Shown piece by piece: positions 1 to 10,963 of a DNA stretch of 64,000 nucleotides. A model generated the notes under the pieces. That model did not search any database. It worked only from the letters and a program-made list of their open reading frames with translations, and had not been told where the DNA came from. Position 1 is the first letter of the stretch, and each line of letters starts with the position of its first letter. Location: contig OV884012.1 of the NCBI GenBank assembly GCA_930367205.1, forward strand, positions 51,171,239 to 51,235,238, in the 5' to 3' direction. The translations under genes were made by a program, and so were the position numbers. Origin of the DNA: Acanthosoma haemorrhoidale. Lineage: Eukaryota; Arthropoda; Insecta; Hemiptera; Acanthosomatidae.

Positions 1-473
1 GGAAGTCGGCATTGGTTTCTTCCAGGTATTTAACTATCGCTCGATAAGTATCGGGAGTGTCCGGCGAAGTTTTTGTATCCCGAGAGCGATTAAGGCACAT
101 ATATTTTCCGGTATCTACAATTTAGCTCGTTTGAGAGCATAATAATTTGAATTTGCTAATATTCCTTACGAATATAGCAGGTGGCTTGGGCTGTGTTGGT
201 GTTTTAATAACTTTCATGTCATCAGGTTGGCTATTTCTTAGTACCTCGAAGCTATCAGGCGTGAAGACTGGAGATTCAGCTGCTGTTTGTTCTTTTGAAG
301 TGCTGGCAAGTCATGGTAGGTCTTCCATAGAGCTGGTGGCAGATGAATTTATTGGGATGTTCCTATTTGATCTTCTAGGCTTTCGCTTTACAGGCGATGG
401 GTTCGAAGTTGGCCCTAAAGACCTTGTTCTTTTTTTTTTTATTATCAGACATGAGCTGTTGATAAAATCTCAT
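1..473 (-). pseudogene. LINE ORF1 (gag-like nucleic-acid-binding protein), N-terminal part, broken
   Basis: The - strand reading starts at an ATG at 473-471 and begins MRFYQQLM, exactly the start of ORF1 in the intact LINE. A lysine/arginine-rich stretch and the TPTQPKPPAIFVRN motif follow, as in the intact protein. An in-frame TGA falls after about 55 codons, in the region matching MEELPS of the intact copy, so the protein is not made. ORF1 proteins of jockey-type LINEs bind the element RNA. This copy is inactive. Agreement of the start between two diverged copies supports the ORF1 start used at 50380. Confidence 0.7.
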
Positions 474-870
474 TGCATTTTATATTTTAAATATTTATTA
501 TTTTGTAATTTTATTTTTATTTCAATAAAAAATACGTATATGTTGGTGAGATTCGGACTCATGGTACTAACACCGGATTCGTTTACAATACCAGTCGGCT
601 AATACCACCTCACTGGCAATGTTGCTTACTGCGTGTTCTTATCGAGAATCCAGTCAGAGGCTGGACAATATGGCCGACTTCTCTGTGTATCATATTCTAA
701 AACACACACTGAGGGAATATATTAAGTAATTACTGACCAGCTCACATAAGTTGCCTGTGAGACCCTTTCAAAGCGCAAAGAAACTCTATGAACTGTAGTA
801 ATTGGTGTGAATATGAAGAGCTGTAATAGATGGGTGTTATCAACAATAGTGCATGCGCAAAAACTGGCCC
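1..870 (-). mobile_element. 5' end of a jockey-like LINE, cut by the window edge
   Basis: On the - strand this stretch aligns by eye with the 5' end of the intact LINE at 45988-50806. It holds a 5' untranslated region (about 474-870) followed by the start of ORF1, which runs off the left edge. Shared landmarks are the ORF1 start, the basic region after it, and a TATGGCCG-containing stretch in the leader. The 5' boundary near 870 is approximate: the similarity fades at a GC-containing stretch close to position 855, about 60 bp before the splice acceptor of the Dscam exon. Its 3' end lies outside the window, so no target-site duplication can be checked. It is clearly diverged from the intact copy and therefore older. 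Confidence 0.75.
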
Positions 871-928
871 ACCTGTTTTAAGTATAAATTAGCCAGGTAT
901 AATATGATATCTTTTTACATTGTTGCAG

Positions 929-1270
929 TGATGCTGTGGCCAACACTGCTGTCCGAGGCCTACCGCGAGAGCCGCGGGCCCCAGTTCCTGATGGAGCCAC
1001 CTGGCCGGGCCGAATTCTCCAATAGCTCCGGAGGCAGACTGGACTGCACGGCCACCGGTTCGCCACCCCCGACAGTGGCCTGGCTGGGGCTTGACGGGGC
1101 CACCGTGGGCGACCTGCCCGGTCTCCGCCGCCTCCTATCCAACGGGAGCCTCCTCATCCAACCCTTTCCTCCGGAGCTCTACCGCCAGGACGTCCATTCG
1201 GCCATCTATCGATGCCTCGCCACCAACTCTGTCGGCACCATTGTCAGCAGGGATGTCCATCTCAGGGCAG
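929..1270 (+). CDS. Dscam2: Dscam2-like cell-adhesion receptor, exon encoding Ig domain 1
   Basis: This is an internal exon of a Down syndrome cell adhesion molecule family receptor, a neuronal surface protein with ten Ig and six fibronectin III domains that mediates homophilic recognition. The exon follows a TTGCAG acceptor (AG at 927-928) and ends at a GTTAGT donor (1271). It is 342 bp, 114 codons, phase 1 at both ends. It encodes LWPTLLSEA, which looks like the end of a signal peptide, then a complete Ig domain. Landmarks are GPQFLMEPPG, the first Ig cysteine in LDCTATG, the tryptophan in TVAWLG, and the second cysteine in YRCLATN. The motifs EFSNSSGG and LSNGSLL fit Dscam2 better than Dscam1, from memory of the family. 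Base composition is far richer in GC than the flanks. The initiator codon and most of the signal peptide must lie in an exon left of the window. The family is near certain; the paralogue is an inference. Confidence 0.88.
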
Positions 1271-3299
1271 GTTAGTCACTCCGTACATTATTCTATATGT
1301 ATGTAATACAATTTTAATATCTTATATGTACCAGTCTAGTCAAAATGTATAAATTTATCAAGCAAGCAACATGCGTACGATATATACATACACATACTTA
1401 AGCTGATTTTTCCCTTGAAAAGGTTCTCTTCTTGAAACTCATTCTAAGTCTCTGCGGTATCTCTTAATATTGTTTCTTATATTTCTAATCTATTTGCATA
1501 CAAATATTATAAAGATTTCATATATATTATCATACCTATTTCAGAAACTGAAGATGGGAGTTTAAATTACTTATGCAATAAAATTAAATAAACTCAGAAA
1601 TACAGGATATTTGATTCTGCATATTGCAAAATTCGATTCTGTTTAAAATAATGTGCAATAATTTTTCGTAATCGATCGATAGTTTCTTCAACGATATCGA
1701 CTGATATCATTCCAGCCTTTTATTATTAGCCCAGGATTAAGTCTGACCAGGAAAAAAATAATTAATTTTATTTATTAAGCCACATGCACGATTGCGTTTT
1801 ATGCTTCAAAAAAAATAAAGGCCAAGTTTGACCTAATTCTTAACAAACACATCACTTTATTAATATTACACCATGAGTTTCCCTGTTCGTTGATTAATGT
1901 TTATGGTTTATTGGAGCGGAAAGTCCACCCCTTTCACTGGATGATGTCCTATAATAATAAATATTTAGTCACTACAGTGCACACGCTAATTCCAAAAGTA
2001 GAGCTATACAACGGTAAATGGATTTTATAGTCTAGTTTATAAATGAAGGAAAAAGGTCGTTTGAACTTTGACGGAGATTAAGTGAAAAGAAATATATATT
2101 AAGCGAACAAATTTCTGAGGAATTTTTCACTCTGTGGAAACATCGTTTTTACACACAGTTTATGCTATGGATAGGGGTAAGGTATTTTACGACATCATGA
2201 ATTTCTTGAAGTACCTCCATCTCATCAGGCGAACATATATACGCACATTATGGACGATTTATGTTTGCCCTCTAAGGGCAATTGCTTATGTTCATATTTC
2301 TATGTAACGTTATATTAAATATATGCGTTTATATGTGACCTTCATAAACGTTAATAAACTATTGTCCTTTCTTATATTCTTTATCAGTGGCCAGTTCTCT
2401 GAATCATAAGTGATTTCGTTTGCATCGAAAGTTATTAGTCACTCAAATGATGCTCCCAAAAAAATCCAACATAGCCACCTGCTGCTACAATACATCATTT
2501 TATTTCAGCTGTTTCCTCTTTTTGTGATGTGATCAGGGTGTAAACGTATGTGCAGTCTTTTCCCTTTAATTATCACTCAGCTTCTGTTGAGTTACTACTT
2601 GCTTAGTTCTTATAATCTAGTCTTAGACTTCCGATATTGTTTTTTTTTATTAATAAATTTAATATTATTAAATATTTTTATAAAAAAATACTTTTTTTAC
2701 ATTGATGAGACTTTTTTTTTTACCTTATATAATATTTTCCGTTCATTATTTACATTGTATCATGGGAAGAATTGAAAATGGGCTAAGTATCAAGAACATT
2801 TTCGTGGAGGCATGCCCCAAGGGTCCTTAGGACTTCTTACTTAGCATCTCTAAACTGCACCCTTCAACAAGAGATGAGCTAAAATAAACTTTTAATAGTG
2901 TTTATAGCTTTTGATAAAAATTAATTAGTAATAATTAAACAATGAACTTTCATTAGCACTTTTATTCAAGATTTAATAAAATAATTAGGTTTCTTAGTAA
3001 CATTATAAATAAAAGTTTTATAACTGAAATGTTTAAAAGTATTAGCGAAGTAGAAAGATTAAACCAAAATTTAGTAAATTACAACTCGCTTACTTAAACA
3101 AAATACGATTGAGTTAAACGAATCAGAATTTCTCTTCCTCGACAATTTCCAACGGAATGAGTTTAAAAGTTCAAAATAACTCTGAAATTCAGTCGTTAAA
3201 TAGCGTCAATTAAAACGTTCATTAATCTTACAAATAATTGCCAAATTTCTATGAATTCTGTGAAAAAAACAATTTGAGATCCAATAATACCACTACCTC
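1271..3299. other. AT-rich intron sequence, nothing recognised
   Basis: No coding potential, RNA gene or transposon was recognised on either strand. The only longer open frame (2548-2775) is an AT- and T-run-driven frame encoding phenylalanine, leucine and isoleucine, and is not credible as a gene. Confidence 0.5.
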
Positions 3300-3575
3300 T
3301 CTCTCCCATTGTACTCCGGTCCAGTGACCTACTGATCTCAATCCAAATCCTGGTATCTTGATTTCCTCTTCCATCTAAGATTAGGAATGATAAATTCATC
3401 GACTACACAGCTTGATGACCTCTCGTCCACTCTTTCTATACATCCAATCCCCAAACTACCTCCTCCTTCATTTATCAGGGAGTCAGTTCTGGTTTCTATT
3501 CCTTGAAGATTTAAATGATTCGGTTGACCTTAGAGTTCCTTCTAATGTTGTAGGCAATGCCATATAATGTCCCAG
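3300..3575 (+). pseudogene. Old fragment of LINE ORF2 (endonuclease region)
   Basis: Read on the + strand, this stretch matches the endonuclease to linker region of ORF2 of the intact LINE. Shared stretches include the equivalents of PNRNPDLLDF, a DDLSS-like segment, and a well preserved PPPSFIRG segment near 3465. It is broken by stops and frameshifts in every frame. It is one of the most diverged copies of the family here, so an early insertion. Boundaries are set by where similarity fades and are approximate. Confidence 0.65.
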
Positions 3576-5239
3576 GTATGTGCTTACAGCTTCAATTCTA
3601 TCCGAAAAAAAAATGTGTCTCCTCCGTTGAACCAAAGCCTTACGAAAAATAGCCTATACCTTGCAGATCGCAGATGTTACAAACAAAACTGTCAATGCAC
3701 TGAAAGTGACTCGTTTAGGTAACCCGCATCAAACTAGTTGCACCCTAAAGGTCTGAAGTTTAAGTGGTTAAACTATATGTAGTTGTCAGATTTGGTTGTT
3801 GGAGGTTGGTGTGGAAGAAATAAGTTGGTAATAAGAAATTACTACTCAATAGGGATGGCCGATTGTCGATTGCCACCATTGCTGTGTCTATCGATTATTT
3901 TGGGGAAAAAAGGCCTTTCGTTGAAGGAAATAATGTCAAAGCATCTCTCAAAAACTTGAATGAAACACAACATAAAAAAAAGTTCATTACTGAAATATTG
4001 ACATGGTCAATGATATTCAAACTTTAAAATTTGCCCAACCATTACCAAGTACAAGCAGTAATGATAATGACCTGTACTATACTATATTGTGGTATTTTTG
4101 ATGCTTTTACGTCGAAACTGATGAATTAATATGCACATTGTTTTGTGTCCCTTCAATAGGTAAATTTGAATCCAAATAATAATTAGCACTTGATAATTTG
4201 AGAGTACATATCTATTGTAAGAAGACAAAATTAGTTGTCATTTATTAAAAGCATATTTTAATTTATGTCATAAAATTATTTTTATTTTAGCTGCTTCCAT
4301 TACACTTACAATATTACAAAAATGTTATTATGATTATATTACAAAATCAATCAACATGTTTCTTTCCTTTTTTCAACTAGTCAAGGCTCCCTTAGCGAAG
4401 TAAAATTAATTATTTACATAATCTGATATTTTGAAAATTCCAATTCATTATTTAATTAATAAACCAATAATTATTAATTTTCAAAACTTTTATTATTTAT
4501 TTCTTTTATTCTACCTCTGGTGAAATATTTTAATTAAGGTTTAATAGGAAATCTCATGTTGCTTGTTTGCTAATTTTCGTTGTTCCACATTTATTGTTAG
4601 TTTTAACTTTTTTCCTCGTTATAATTAGCTAAATCTTAATTAAATATTCTCATTCTGAGAGACGTTATTTGTGATTGGGTATACTACTGATCATGTAGCT
4701 GATAAGGTTATAGATATATTTCTTAACACATCATTATTGTTAAGAATTCGTTAAAAGATTAGTGGCCCTAGGCTTATGTTAAGTTAAAATAGTGTAATTT
4801 AAATAAGTGATGAGACTCTCTCAGGACATATATTAGAAAAGCTTTCGCTTTTTATCAGGTAGGGAAAATCTTGGAGGTTTCGGTTATGAGCTGCTGCAAA
4901 GGATTCGAATTTAACAAAGTACGTACATTTTGGTTGCCACTTTGTAGAAAGAATAAATTGGAAACAACACACGACTTATAACTGGGTTCCAATTATAAAT
5001 GGTAAGTACATCGACCATTTGGACAACTGCGCACATGGCTAAACCAAAAATCTCGCATCTCTAAACCAACCAAAAACCAATCTGCTCTTTGGGACTTGAA
5101 TTTTATAGAGGGCAAAGCACTTGGTTATCAAGCACATACCAGCCTTCATTGTTTAACATATTTATTGGGAACCATTGGGGAAAATAAGCCTGCAGAATTC
5201 ATAGATGTTTTATTCGCGTAATATGGCTGAAGGTGCCAG

Positions 5240-5343
5240 TTTTGGATAGCTATCTACAGTTCACATTGGTAGTACATTATCTAAAACTAGATCAGGCAAA
5301 GAGCCATCTTTATTGCCACTTCATTGCTACATTTTCGCACTAA
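5240..5343 (+). repeat. Direct repeat, copy 1 of 2
   Basis: The segment starts TTTTGGATAGCTATCTACAG and includes CATTATCTAAAACTAGATC, then CATTGCTACATTTTCG. It recurs about 390 bp downstream at 5629-5724 in the same orientation with scattered substitutions and a few short indels. It could be a local duplication or the ends of a small unknown element. No coding content. Confidence 0.7.
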
Positions 5344-5628
5344 CCACCTTTATGGTTTATTTTTACTTAAATAGGGAGTTATAAGTAGGGACAAATTATA
5401 ATTTGTTTTCCCTGGAGAGGCTTCTTTTTTTATAACGCAAAGGTACATTCTTCCATCTAAAATGTAACGTATTTTTTGCAGACAATTTAGGATATACACC
5501 ACTTCAATTTTGAAAGTCTTTTATGGTGTAGTGTTACATTATGATTTTTGAAAAAATCAAATAACCAAGACTACAATTATTCGTTTATGGTGTGATACAT
5601 ATAACTTGAATAGAATTATAAATAACTG

Positions 5629-5724
5629 TTTTGGTTAGCTATCTACAGTTCGCATTATGGGTACATTATCTAAAACTAGATCAGGCAAAAGACGTCCTCT
5701 TCATTGCTACATTTTCGTACTAAC
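5629..5724 (+). repeat. Direct repeat, copy 2 of 2
   Basis: Second copy of the repeat at 5240-5343, same orientation. It shares the ATCTAAAACTAGATCAGGCA core and the CATTGCTACATTTTCG end. The spacer between the copies contains no recognisable gene. Confidence 0.7.
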
Positions 5725-6275
5725 GTCAATGAGTGGAAAGGCCGTTTTCTAACCATTTATGAGCTAACGGGGACACAATGTGGTGGAGAACTCCAGCTTC
5801 AGACAGAACCCCTGGATGCTTGAGATGTAATAACAATAGAGACCAGTAGAGCAGACAGACAACTAATTAACCTGAGACAAGGCGGGTCTGTGTGGCACAC
5901 GTCAGGCCATAGCGCGATAGCACCATTACCATAATTCTCTGTGGAGCGGCCATTGTACCCTCAGCTCGCCCATAGCATCGCATCTCTGGCACAGACATTC
6001 ATTCAATATAATATATTATATTAGTTGTACATTCGCCAGTTTATGGCCCGTGTGTACATAACGAAATCAAATAGTTTCGTTCGTTATTTAATTTAAGTAG
6101 TCCGAGCCCGACATAGAAACAGTTATGGAGGAATCATCTTTTCTTTGGATGGACGTGCCTAGGCTTGTAGTCTTAAAAGTTTTAAAATCGATAAAAACGA
6201 ATAAGAGTACATCCAACAAAATTTGCTACCATAGTTCATTTTGGTAATTAACTAGAAGGAAATAAATTACTAAAC

Positions 6276-6603
6276 GTAAAATACAATGGCCAGTTTCTCC
6301 AAACATACCCTGAGCGTCTGTGACTCTCTCACTCAAAGTCAGCCTCCACTGGCTCGTATCTGGTGACAGCGTTGATGGAGGAGCGTGGGGGGACTTCCAA
6401 AGACTCTGCTTCCTCTTTTGCAAGAGTGAGAAGTGACAAAGATGTGAATTGGGAGTTCTCTGGGGTGTTTGGGGTGTTGTAAATACTGTATGAATGAGTG
6501 AGTGAATGAAGAATTGCATATGGTATCAATGAAACATTGATCACAGTTATTTATTACCCAATATTATACAGATTATATTTCATCACAATAAAGATACTTA
6601 TAT
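6276..6603 (+). mobile_element. LINE 3' untranslated tail (+ strand), 5'-truncated
   Basis: The + strand carries the 3' untranslated region of the jockey-like LINE family. It begins at a GGCCAGTTTCTCC block, passes a GCCTCCACTGGCT block and a GAGGAGCGTGGGG block, and ends in a TTATTACCCAAT ... CAATAAAG tail that corresponds to the hairpin-plus-AATAAA end of the other copies. The hairpin is degraded here. The two overlapping - strand open frames (6226-6519, 6329-6544) are antisense to this tail and are not genes. The next element fragment follows directly at about 6612. Confidence 0.7.
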
Positions 6604-6611
6604 TTGTTAAT

Positions 6612-7340
6612 CGTCAAATGCCATGATAGTCAGGCATATGGGCACACAAAATCGTACTGTCACCACACTCCCAGGTGTGTAAAGTGCAGTGGGCAGCACA
6701 AAAGTGAATTGTGCAAGACGCTCCTGAAATTGAGCGCAATGTGCGTTCTCTGCCATCAAGGCCACCCGTCCAACTATAAGGGCTGCGAGGCTTATAGAAT
6801 CCTAAAGTCCAGGAGTGAGCATCGTCGTCGGCCAGAACAGAAGGAAGAAGAAGCGGCGCCGCCCGAAATTTGAGGTTTTCGGTATCTTTTGCTGACGCAG
6901 TTCGGAACAGAGAGCAGTCACAGGCACTGCCGTCCGCAAGTTCCTCTTCGACAGCATTCCGTTCATCCATTCATTCACACAACCGGCAAACCCAATCCCA
7001 TCCTCAACTACAAATCTGGCATTTTCCTCTACCTTCAAGCTCTTTAGATCTCACTAGCCTATTAACATAATTCCTTACAGAATTAAGAACCCTAATTACC
7101 CTTCTCATTTCCCTTTTTAGAAATCTTGTCTCCTACCTTATCCCCTCAAACAAAATCCATAAGTTAATGTTTCCGACACTTTATCTCCTTTGGAATGCGA
7201 ATAGTGTTAGCATCCGAACTGACAGCACTACTCCACGACACGAACACCGACGTAGCTCTCATTACTGAAACAAGACTTACGACTAACGACCATTTACATT
7301 TCGATAGTACCAGCCTTATCAAAATGACCACCCACGGCAT
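6612..7340 (+). pseudogene. LINE fragment: ORF1 zinc knuckles, ORF1/ORF2 junction and start of ORF2
   Basis: On the + strand this encodes the three CCHC-type knuckles of ORF1 (GHTKSYCHH, CVKCSGQHKSELC, CVLCHQGHPSNYKGC), then the proline/serine-rich tail of ORF1 with frameshifts. The ORF1 stop TAA is at 7160-7162. The first part of the ORF2 endonuclease follows (LWNAN-like, then DVALITETRL). The copy is truncated at its 5' end inside ORF1. Similarity stops near 7340, where gypsy sequence begins. It is useful because it preserves the same CCATAAGT junction as the intact LINE at 49040, with no in-frame AUG at the start of ORF2. Confidence 0.82.
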
Positions 7341-7349
7341 TTCCTCTTT

Positions 7350-7870
7350 TCTCTGTGGGGTCCGTACCTCTTGCCGCCCGTAACCTCCTTTCACCTGCCG
7401 CTCCCCTGTCCCTACCGGTCGTTAATGTTTCGATTTTTTTCCAATCTGCTTTAGGGACCCTGGTTCTTCTGTACGCTATCCGGCTCCATTCTGCCTCATC
7501 CTCCTATATTCTTGATTCCTCCTCCCTACGGTTGTTATCAATCACGACTTGGGCACACTTTAGGAATGATCGCTCATTTGGGAATACCTCTTTTCTCCCA
7601 TTCTCCTTCACCAACTCTACCTTCAGTATAGTAGACAGAAATCCGTTCAATCCTCTACCTCTTCGGCGCTAATCGTCTCTTTCATTTGCCGTTATTTGAT
7701 TATAATGGGTTATAAGACCTGCATATTGGCCGCTATTCTGCCTCGAGGATCTTGTCTCCCGATACGTCTGAAAAATATCCTTTTTCAGGGCCATCACCCA
7801 CTTCCTTTTCCTTCCCACTTTTCCAGCTCTGAAATTGCCTTTCTCAGATCTTGAGAGTTCATTGCTGGCA
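7350..7870 (-). pseudogene. Second, internally deleted gag fragment of the gypsy relic
   Basis: Read on the - strand, 7870 downwards gives a SQDLRKAISELEKW stretch equal to the gag start region of element 2. It jumps directly to the KDIFQTYRETR / GQYAG stretch, then LSTILKVELV and SFLKCAQ stretches. The central gag part between these is missing. This gag piece sits immediately downstream of the pol linker of the neighbouring relic, although a full-length gag relic already lies upstream at 9.5-10.75 kb. It therefore comes from another copy or from recombination or template switching. Confidence 0.72.
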
Positions 7871-9470
7871 TTTCCGGAGGAACTGCCGGACATTCCTAGA
7901 TGATTCCCCTTGCTCTGGTTCTATGGCGTTGACTATCATCTCCCATGACCGTTAAACTGCCACGAAGTTTTCTTTGCCAGGCTTATATACAAACTCCATG
8001 TTCTACTGGCTAAGGAATTCCTTCTACCTGGGGACCCTCGCCGGTGACTCCACCGATGAGCCGTGTGGACTCGGAATCTTCTACCGAACACAAGGCCCCA
8101 ATAATGGTCAATCGCCCTTGACGATCCCTTGCAACTCCTGCGCTCTATGCGTTCTAGTGCGTTGTATCGGCTTTCTGCCTCCGTTAGGCGTCTACTGGCG
8201 TACGCTACTTGCAGAGCTCTTTTGTCTCCCACCTGCGATAGGACCGCTCCCAACGCGTATTCGCTATCGTCTGACGTAATTGCGAACAGCTTATTGAAAT
8301 CGGGAAATGCCAACAGCGGGTGTTCCAGCAAACGATTCTGCATTTTCGGTTGTTCACCTCCATGTCGGGGGTGATTATCACCTTCCGTCCCTTTTTCAGG
8401 AGGTCGTTGAGAAGTACTAAATACGCCGCCATTTCCGGGCGAATCGTCTATAGTAATTTACCATTTCTAGTAGGCGCCGGGACCATTATGGTTTGGATGG
8501 CTGTGATCGTCCTGGCATCTGGCCCCACTCCCTCCTTGGAGATAGTGTGTCCCAGAAAGGTAATAACTTCCTGGCCTAGCCGGGACTTTTCCTCTGACAA
8601 TTTTAACCCGAATTGCCTCACTCAGAGAAACCCAATTTTCAGGTGTTTACGTGTTGGGGTTCATTAGCGCTAATTACTAGGAGGTCATCCACATAAGTTT
8701 GGCACATGGACTCATCGACACTACCTCGTCCATAAGTCTCTGGAACGTGGTAGGTGCGTTTTTAAGACCAAATGGCATCTGTGTAAATTCATACTGCCCT
8801 CGTTCGTAGGTGAAGGCCGGTTTTTGGCGATCCTGCGGTTCCATCTGTGTTTGGTGGTACCCCGTTTGGAGGTCTAGCTTACTAAAGATCCTAGACCCAC
8901 TCAGCCGGTCTAAGATGTCATCGAATCTGGGGATCGGGTATTTTTCGTCCATTATGTTGTCGTTGAGTCACCTATAGACCACGACAACTCTATATTTTTC
9001 GGGTCCCCCATCTTCCGCACTCTTATTCTTGACTGCTCACAAAGGGCTCCTTCACGTAACTTACTACCTCCCGTTTGAGCGGGATTTCATGCACTGTTCA
9101 TGCACTGCTACCCGTGACCCCCAATCTCTCGCCATCTCTAAAGAATATAACCGCATATTTCTTTCGGAGCTCATCTCTCCAGTCCTGTGATCGCTTAATC
9201 GCTCCTATCTGTGCTCCACCGTCTTTCCCGACGTCCCTCCCTCGTTTTGAGCACTTATATATCTTCCCTCCTATAACAATGTTCCATCGTCCCTTTTCGT
9301 TCCTCGCCATTGACCCTACCTTCGCAAGCAGGTCACATCCAATGTTCTCCCGTATTCCTCGGGAATCTTTCCCATTCATATGAACTATGAGTTCATCCCC
9401 ACCTCAACCCCCTCTTTCTAGTCCTATCACGGTTTCTCCTTCTACTTTACAGCCCACCCCCCCGGGTAAC
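7871..9470 (-). pseudogene. gypsy relic pol: protease, reverse transcriptase, RNase H
   Basis: On the - strand, 9380-9100 matches the C-terminal protease region of element 2 (IGCDLLAKVG, KYAVIFFRDG, RLGVTG). 8952-8677 is well preserved reverse transcriptase (YPIPRFDDILDRLSG, FSKLDLQTGYHQ, MPFGLKNAPTTFQRLMDE). 8432-8205 and 8343-7936 carry the later RT and RNase H (LLKKGRKVIITP, EYALGAVLSQ, AYASRRLTEAESRYNALE), ending with a VNAIEPE-like linker near 7900. Many frameshifts and stops. The YMDD region is degraded. No integrase was found. Confidence 0.82.
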
Positions 9471-10750
9471 CAAGAATATATCTGTATTTGGGGTGTACTC
9501 ACTCCCACGCACATCCTCTCCAGGGCCTCCTGGCACTTTATCGTATTGGTACTCCTGGTATATACCAGGCACTGCACTCCGCACGCTACTTAAATAATTT
9601 GCCTCTCACGCTAATACTTATGAGTGCGCGGTCTGCCACTCTTTTCAGATTTCACGTACGTTCCTCTTTTCAGCCGCCTGTCGTTGACTGCTTCTTCAGG
9701 TACTTCTGCTCCCTGGTCCCCCCTTTTCATTGTCAGTCTCTGACATTTCAGAGGTTTCTGACGCCTCCGACTGAGGCCTTTCCCTTTTCCGCACCCTCTG
9801 AGCGTTTACTTTCATTGGCTCTGCTCGATTTCCATTTCTTCGACGGCTCATGTATGGGCACTGCTTGACTACGTGCCCCTCTGTGGCACATTAGAAGCAC
9901 CTGGTGCGTGGGCACTGTGCTGCCAATTGTACTATTTCCCCAGACTCGTAGCATTTTCTATCATCGCATCTCCTGCGGCGTCTTGCTGTTGCTCGGTTCC
10001 TGCATCCCACCGCCGCTGCCTCTTTTCCACAGACCCCGTCTCCTTTCTCCTCCAGGCGACCGGTGTGGTTTTGGGCCTTCTGTACGATTCTAGTATCTTT
10101 TTTATGGCCTGTAACCTCCTCTTCTTTGGCGCTAGTGTCCACCATCTCCTGGGCACATTCTATGAATATGACCCTCTTTTCATTCTGTTTCCTTCGCCAA
10201 CTTCACTTTTAAAGTCGTTAACAACAATGCCATCCTGGCTTCCCCCTCGGTCCTGGTGGTCCAGCGATACTATTGCATCTCGCTAAGAGTGTTCCTGCTT
10301 TATGGCTTTCGTCTGATGGGGCTTTTTCATCTCCCGGAACATCTTATCGCTATGCCATCGCTTTTTTTAACCGTTCTTTTACGGTACTCCACGTTTACGG
10401 TATTCAGAATGCTTCACTTCACCGAAGCGAAGTACACACGAGCGCTGCTCTCAGCGACTAGGCGTTTCTTTAGGTTATAAGGTCCCACGCTCGTTTTCGT
10501 TCAATACGAGTCATCAATCAGCCTGTCCCCTCCCTTCAGGAAGTGGTTCAGTTCCCCGACCTCTCCTGCAAATCTCTCCAGATCAGAAATCGATTTTCTC
10601 ATGTCTTGGGCTGTAATTGCTTGAATTTTCATCCACACCATAGTATTAGCGTAAGCGGCTTCCAAAGTTGTCTGGGCAGCTGTGGTATATCCGCTGCTTC
10701 GTTGAGCACCCCTGGTCTTAGCACTCCTTCCGGCATATTCCACTAATAGA
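9471..10750 (-). pseudogene. gypsy relic gag
   Basis: The - strand reading from about 10750 gives a gag N-terminal segment (AYANTMVWMK, SISDLERFAGEVGELNHF, KGGDR), closely matching element 2. Further down come a TLKVKLAKE segment near 10220 and a cysteine-rich knuckle region near 9900-9980 (AAQCPRTRCF). Gag forms the virus-like particle and its knuckles bind element RNA. Multiple frameshifts and stops make it inactive. Confidence 0.75.
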
Positions 10751-10845
10751 AGAGAAATCAAGGAGAGAAAAATGGTATACGAGAGACAAAATAAAAGAGA
10801 AAAAAAAACATCACTTTCCACACCGCCCTACGAGTTCCTGGCGCC

Positions 10846-10963
10846 AGTTATTCACGGCCGGGTAAGATCTGATAAAAAAAGAGAGAAGACAAAGAGGCAC
10901 AAAAGACTAACTCAAGTTCTCGAAATAGACTGCTTTATTTCTATCAGTAATTCGACATATATG
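10846..10963 (-). repeat. Partial LTR of the gypsy relic with adjoining primer-binding site
   Basis: On the - strand this stretch contains an AATAAAG polyadenylation-type signal, a T-rich stretch, and ends ATAACT directly followed by a TGGCGCCAGG primer-binding sequence (10846 down to 10831). The ACT end with TGG sharing its last T is the same arrangement as in elements 1 and 2. The outer part of this LTR is missing: element 1 starts at 10964. I could not identify the rest of the LTR beyond 21650. Confidence 0.55.

Larger units (their letters stand above)
3576..6270. other. Intron sequence with one direct repeat, otherwise unrecognised
   Basis: No gene recognised. A roughly 100 bp direct repeat at 5240-5343 and 5629-5724 is listed separately. 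The stretch around 5750-6060 is richer in GC than its surroundings and may be an unidentified repeat, but I could not assign it. Confidence 0.4.
7341..10963 (-). mobile_element. Decayed, rearranged Ty3/gypsy LTR retrotransposon
   Basis: A - strand Ty3/gypsy element related most closely to element 2 (16337-21625). From high to low coordinates it has a partial LTR and primer-binding site, gag, protease, reverse transcriptase, RNase H and the very start of the integrase linker. At about 7870 it then joins a second, internally deleted gag fragment instead of integrase. It has many stops and frameshifts and no matching second LTR. Its right end is abutted by element 1, which appears to have inserted into its LTR. 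The left end meets a LINE fragment near 7340. The many + strand open frames across it are antisense shadows. Confidence 0.85.

Noticed and set aside
853..928. Extension of the Dscam exon frame upstream to 853
   Set aside because: The sequence before 929 is AT-rich and sits behind a TTGCAG acceptor. Its residues do not match the family, so the frame extension is intron read-through and not coding.
878..1157. Antisense open frames over the Dscam exon
   Set aside because: They are shadows of a GC-rich coding exon and have no motifs.
7355..10821. The many + strand open frames over 7.3-10.8 kb as genes
   Set aside because: They are antisense to the gypsy relic, whose - strand reading gives clear gag and RT motifs.
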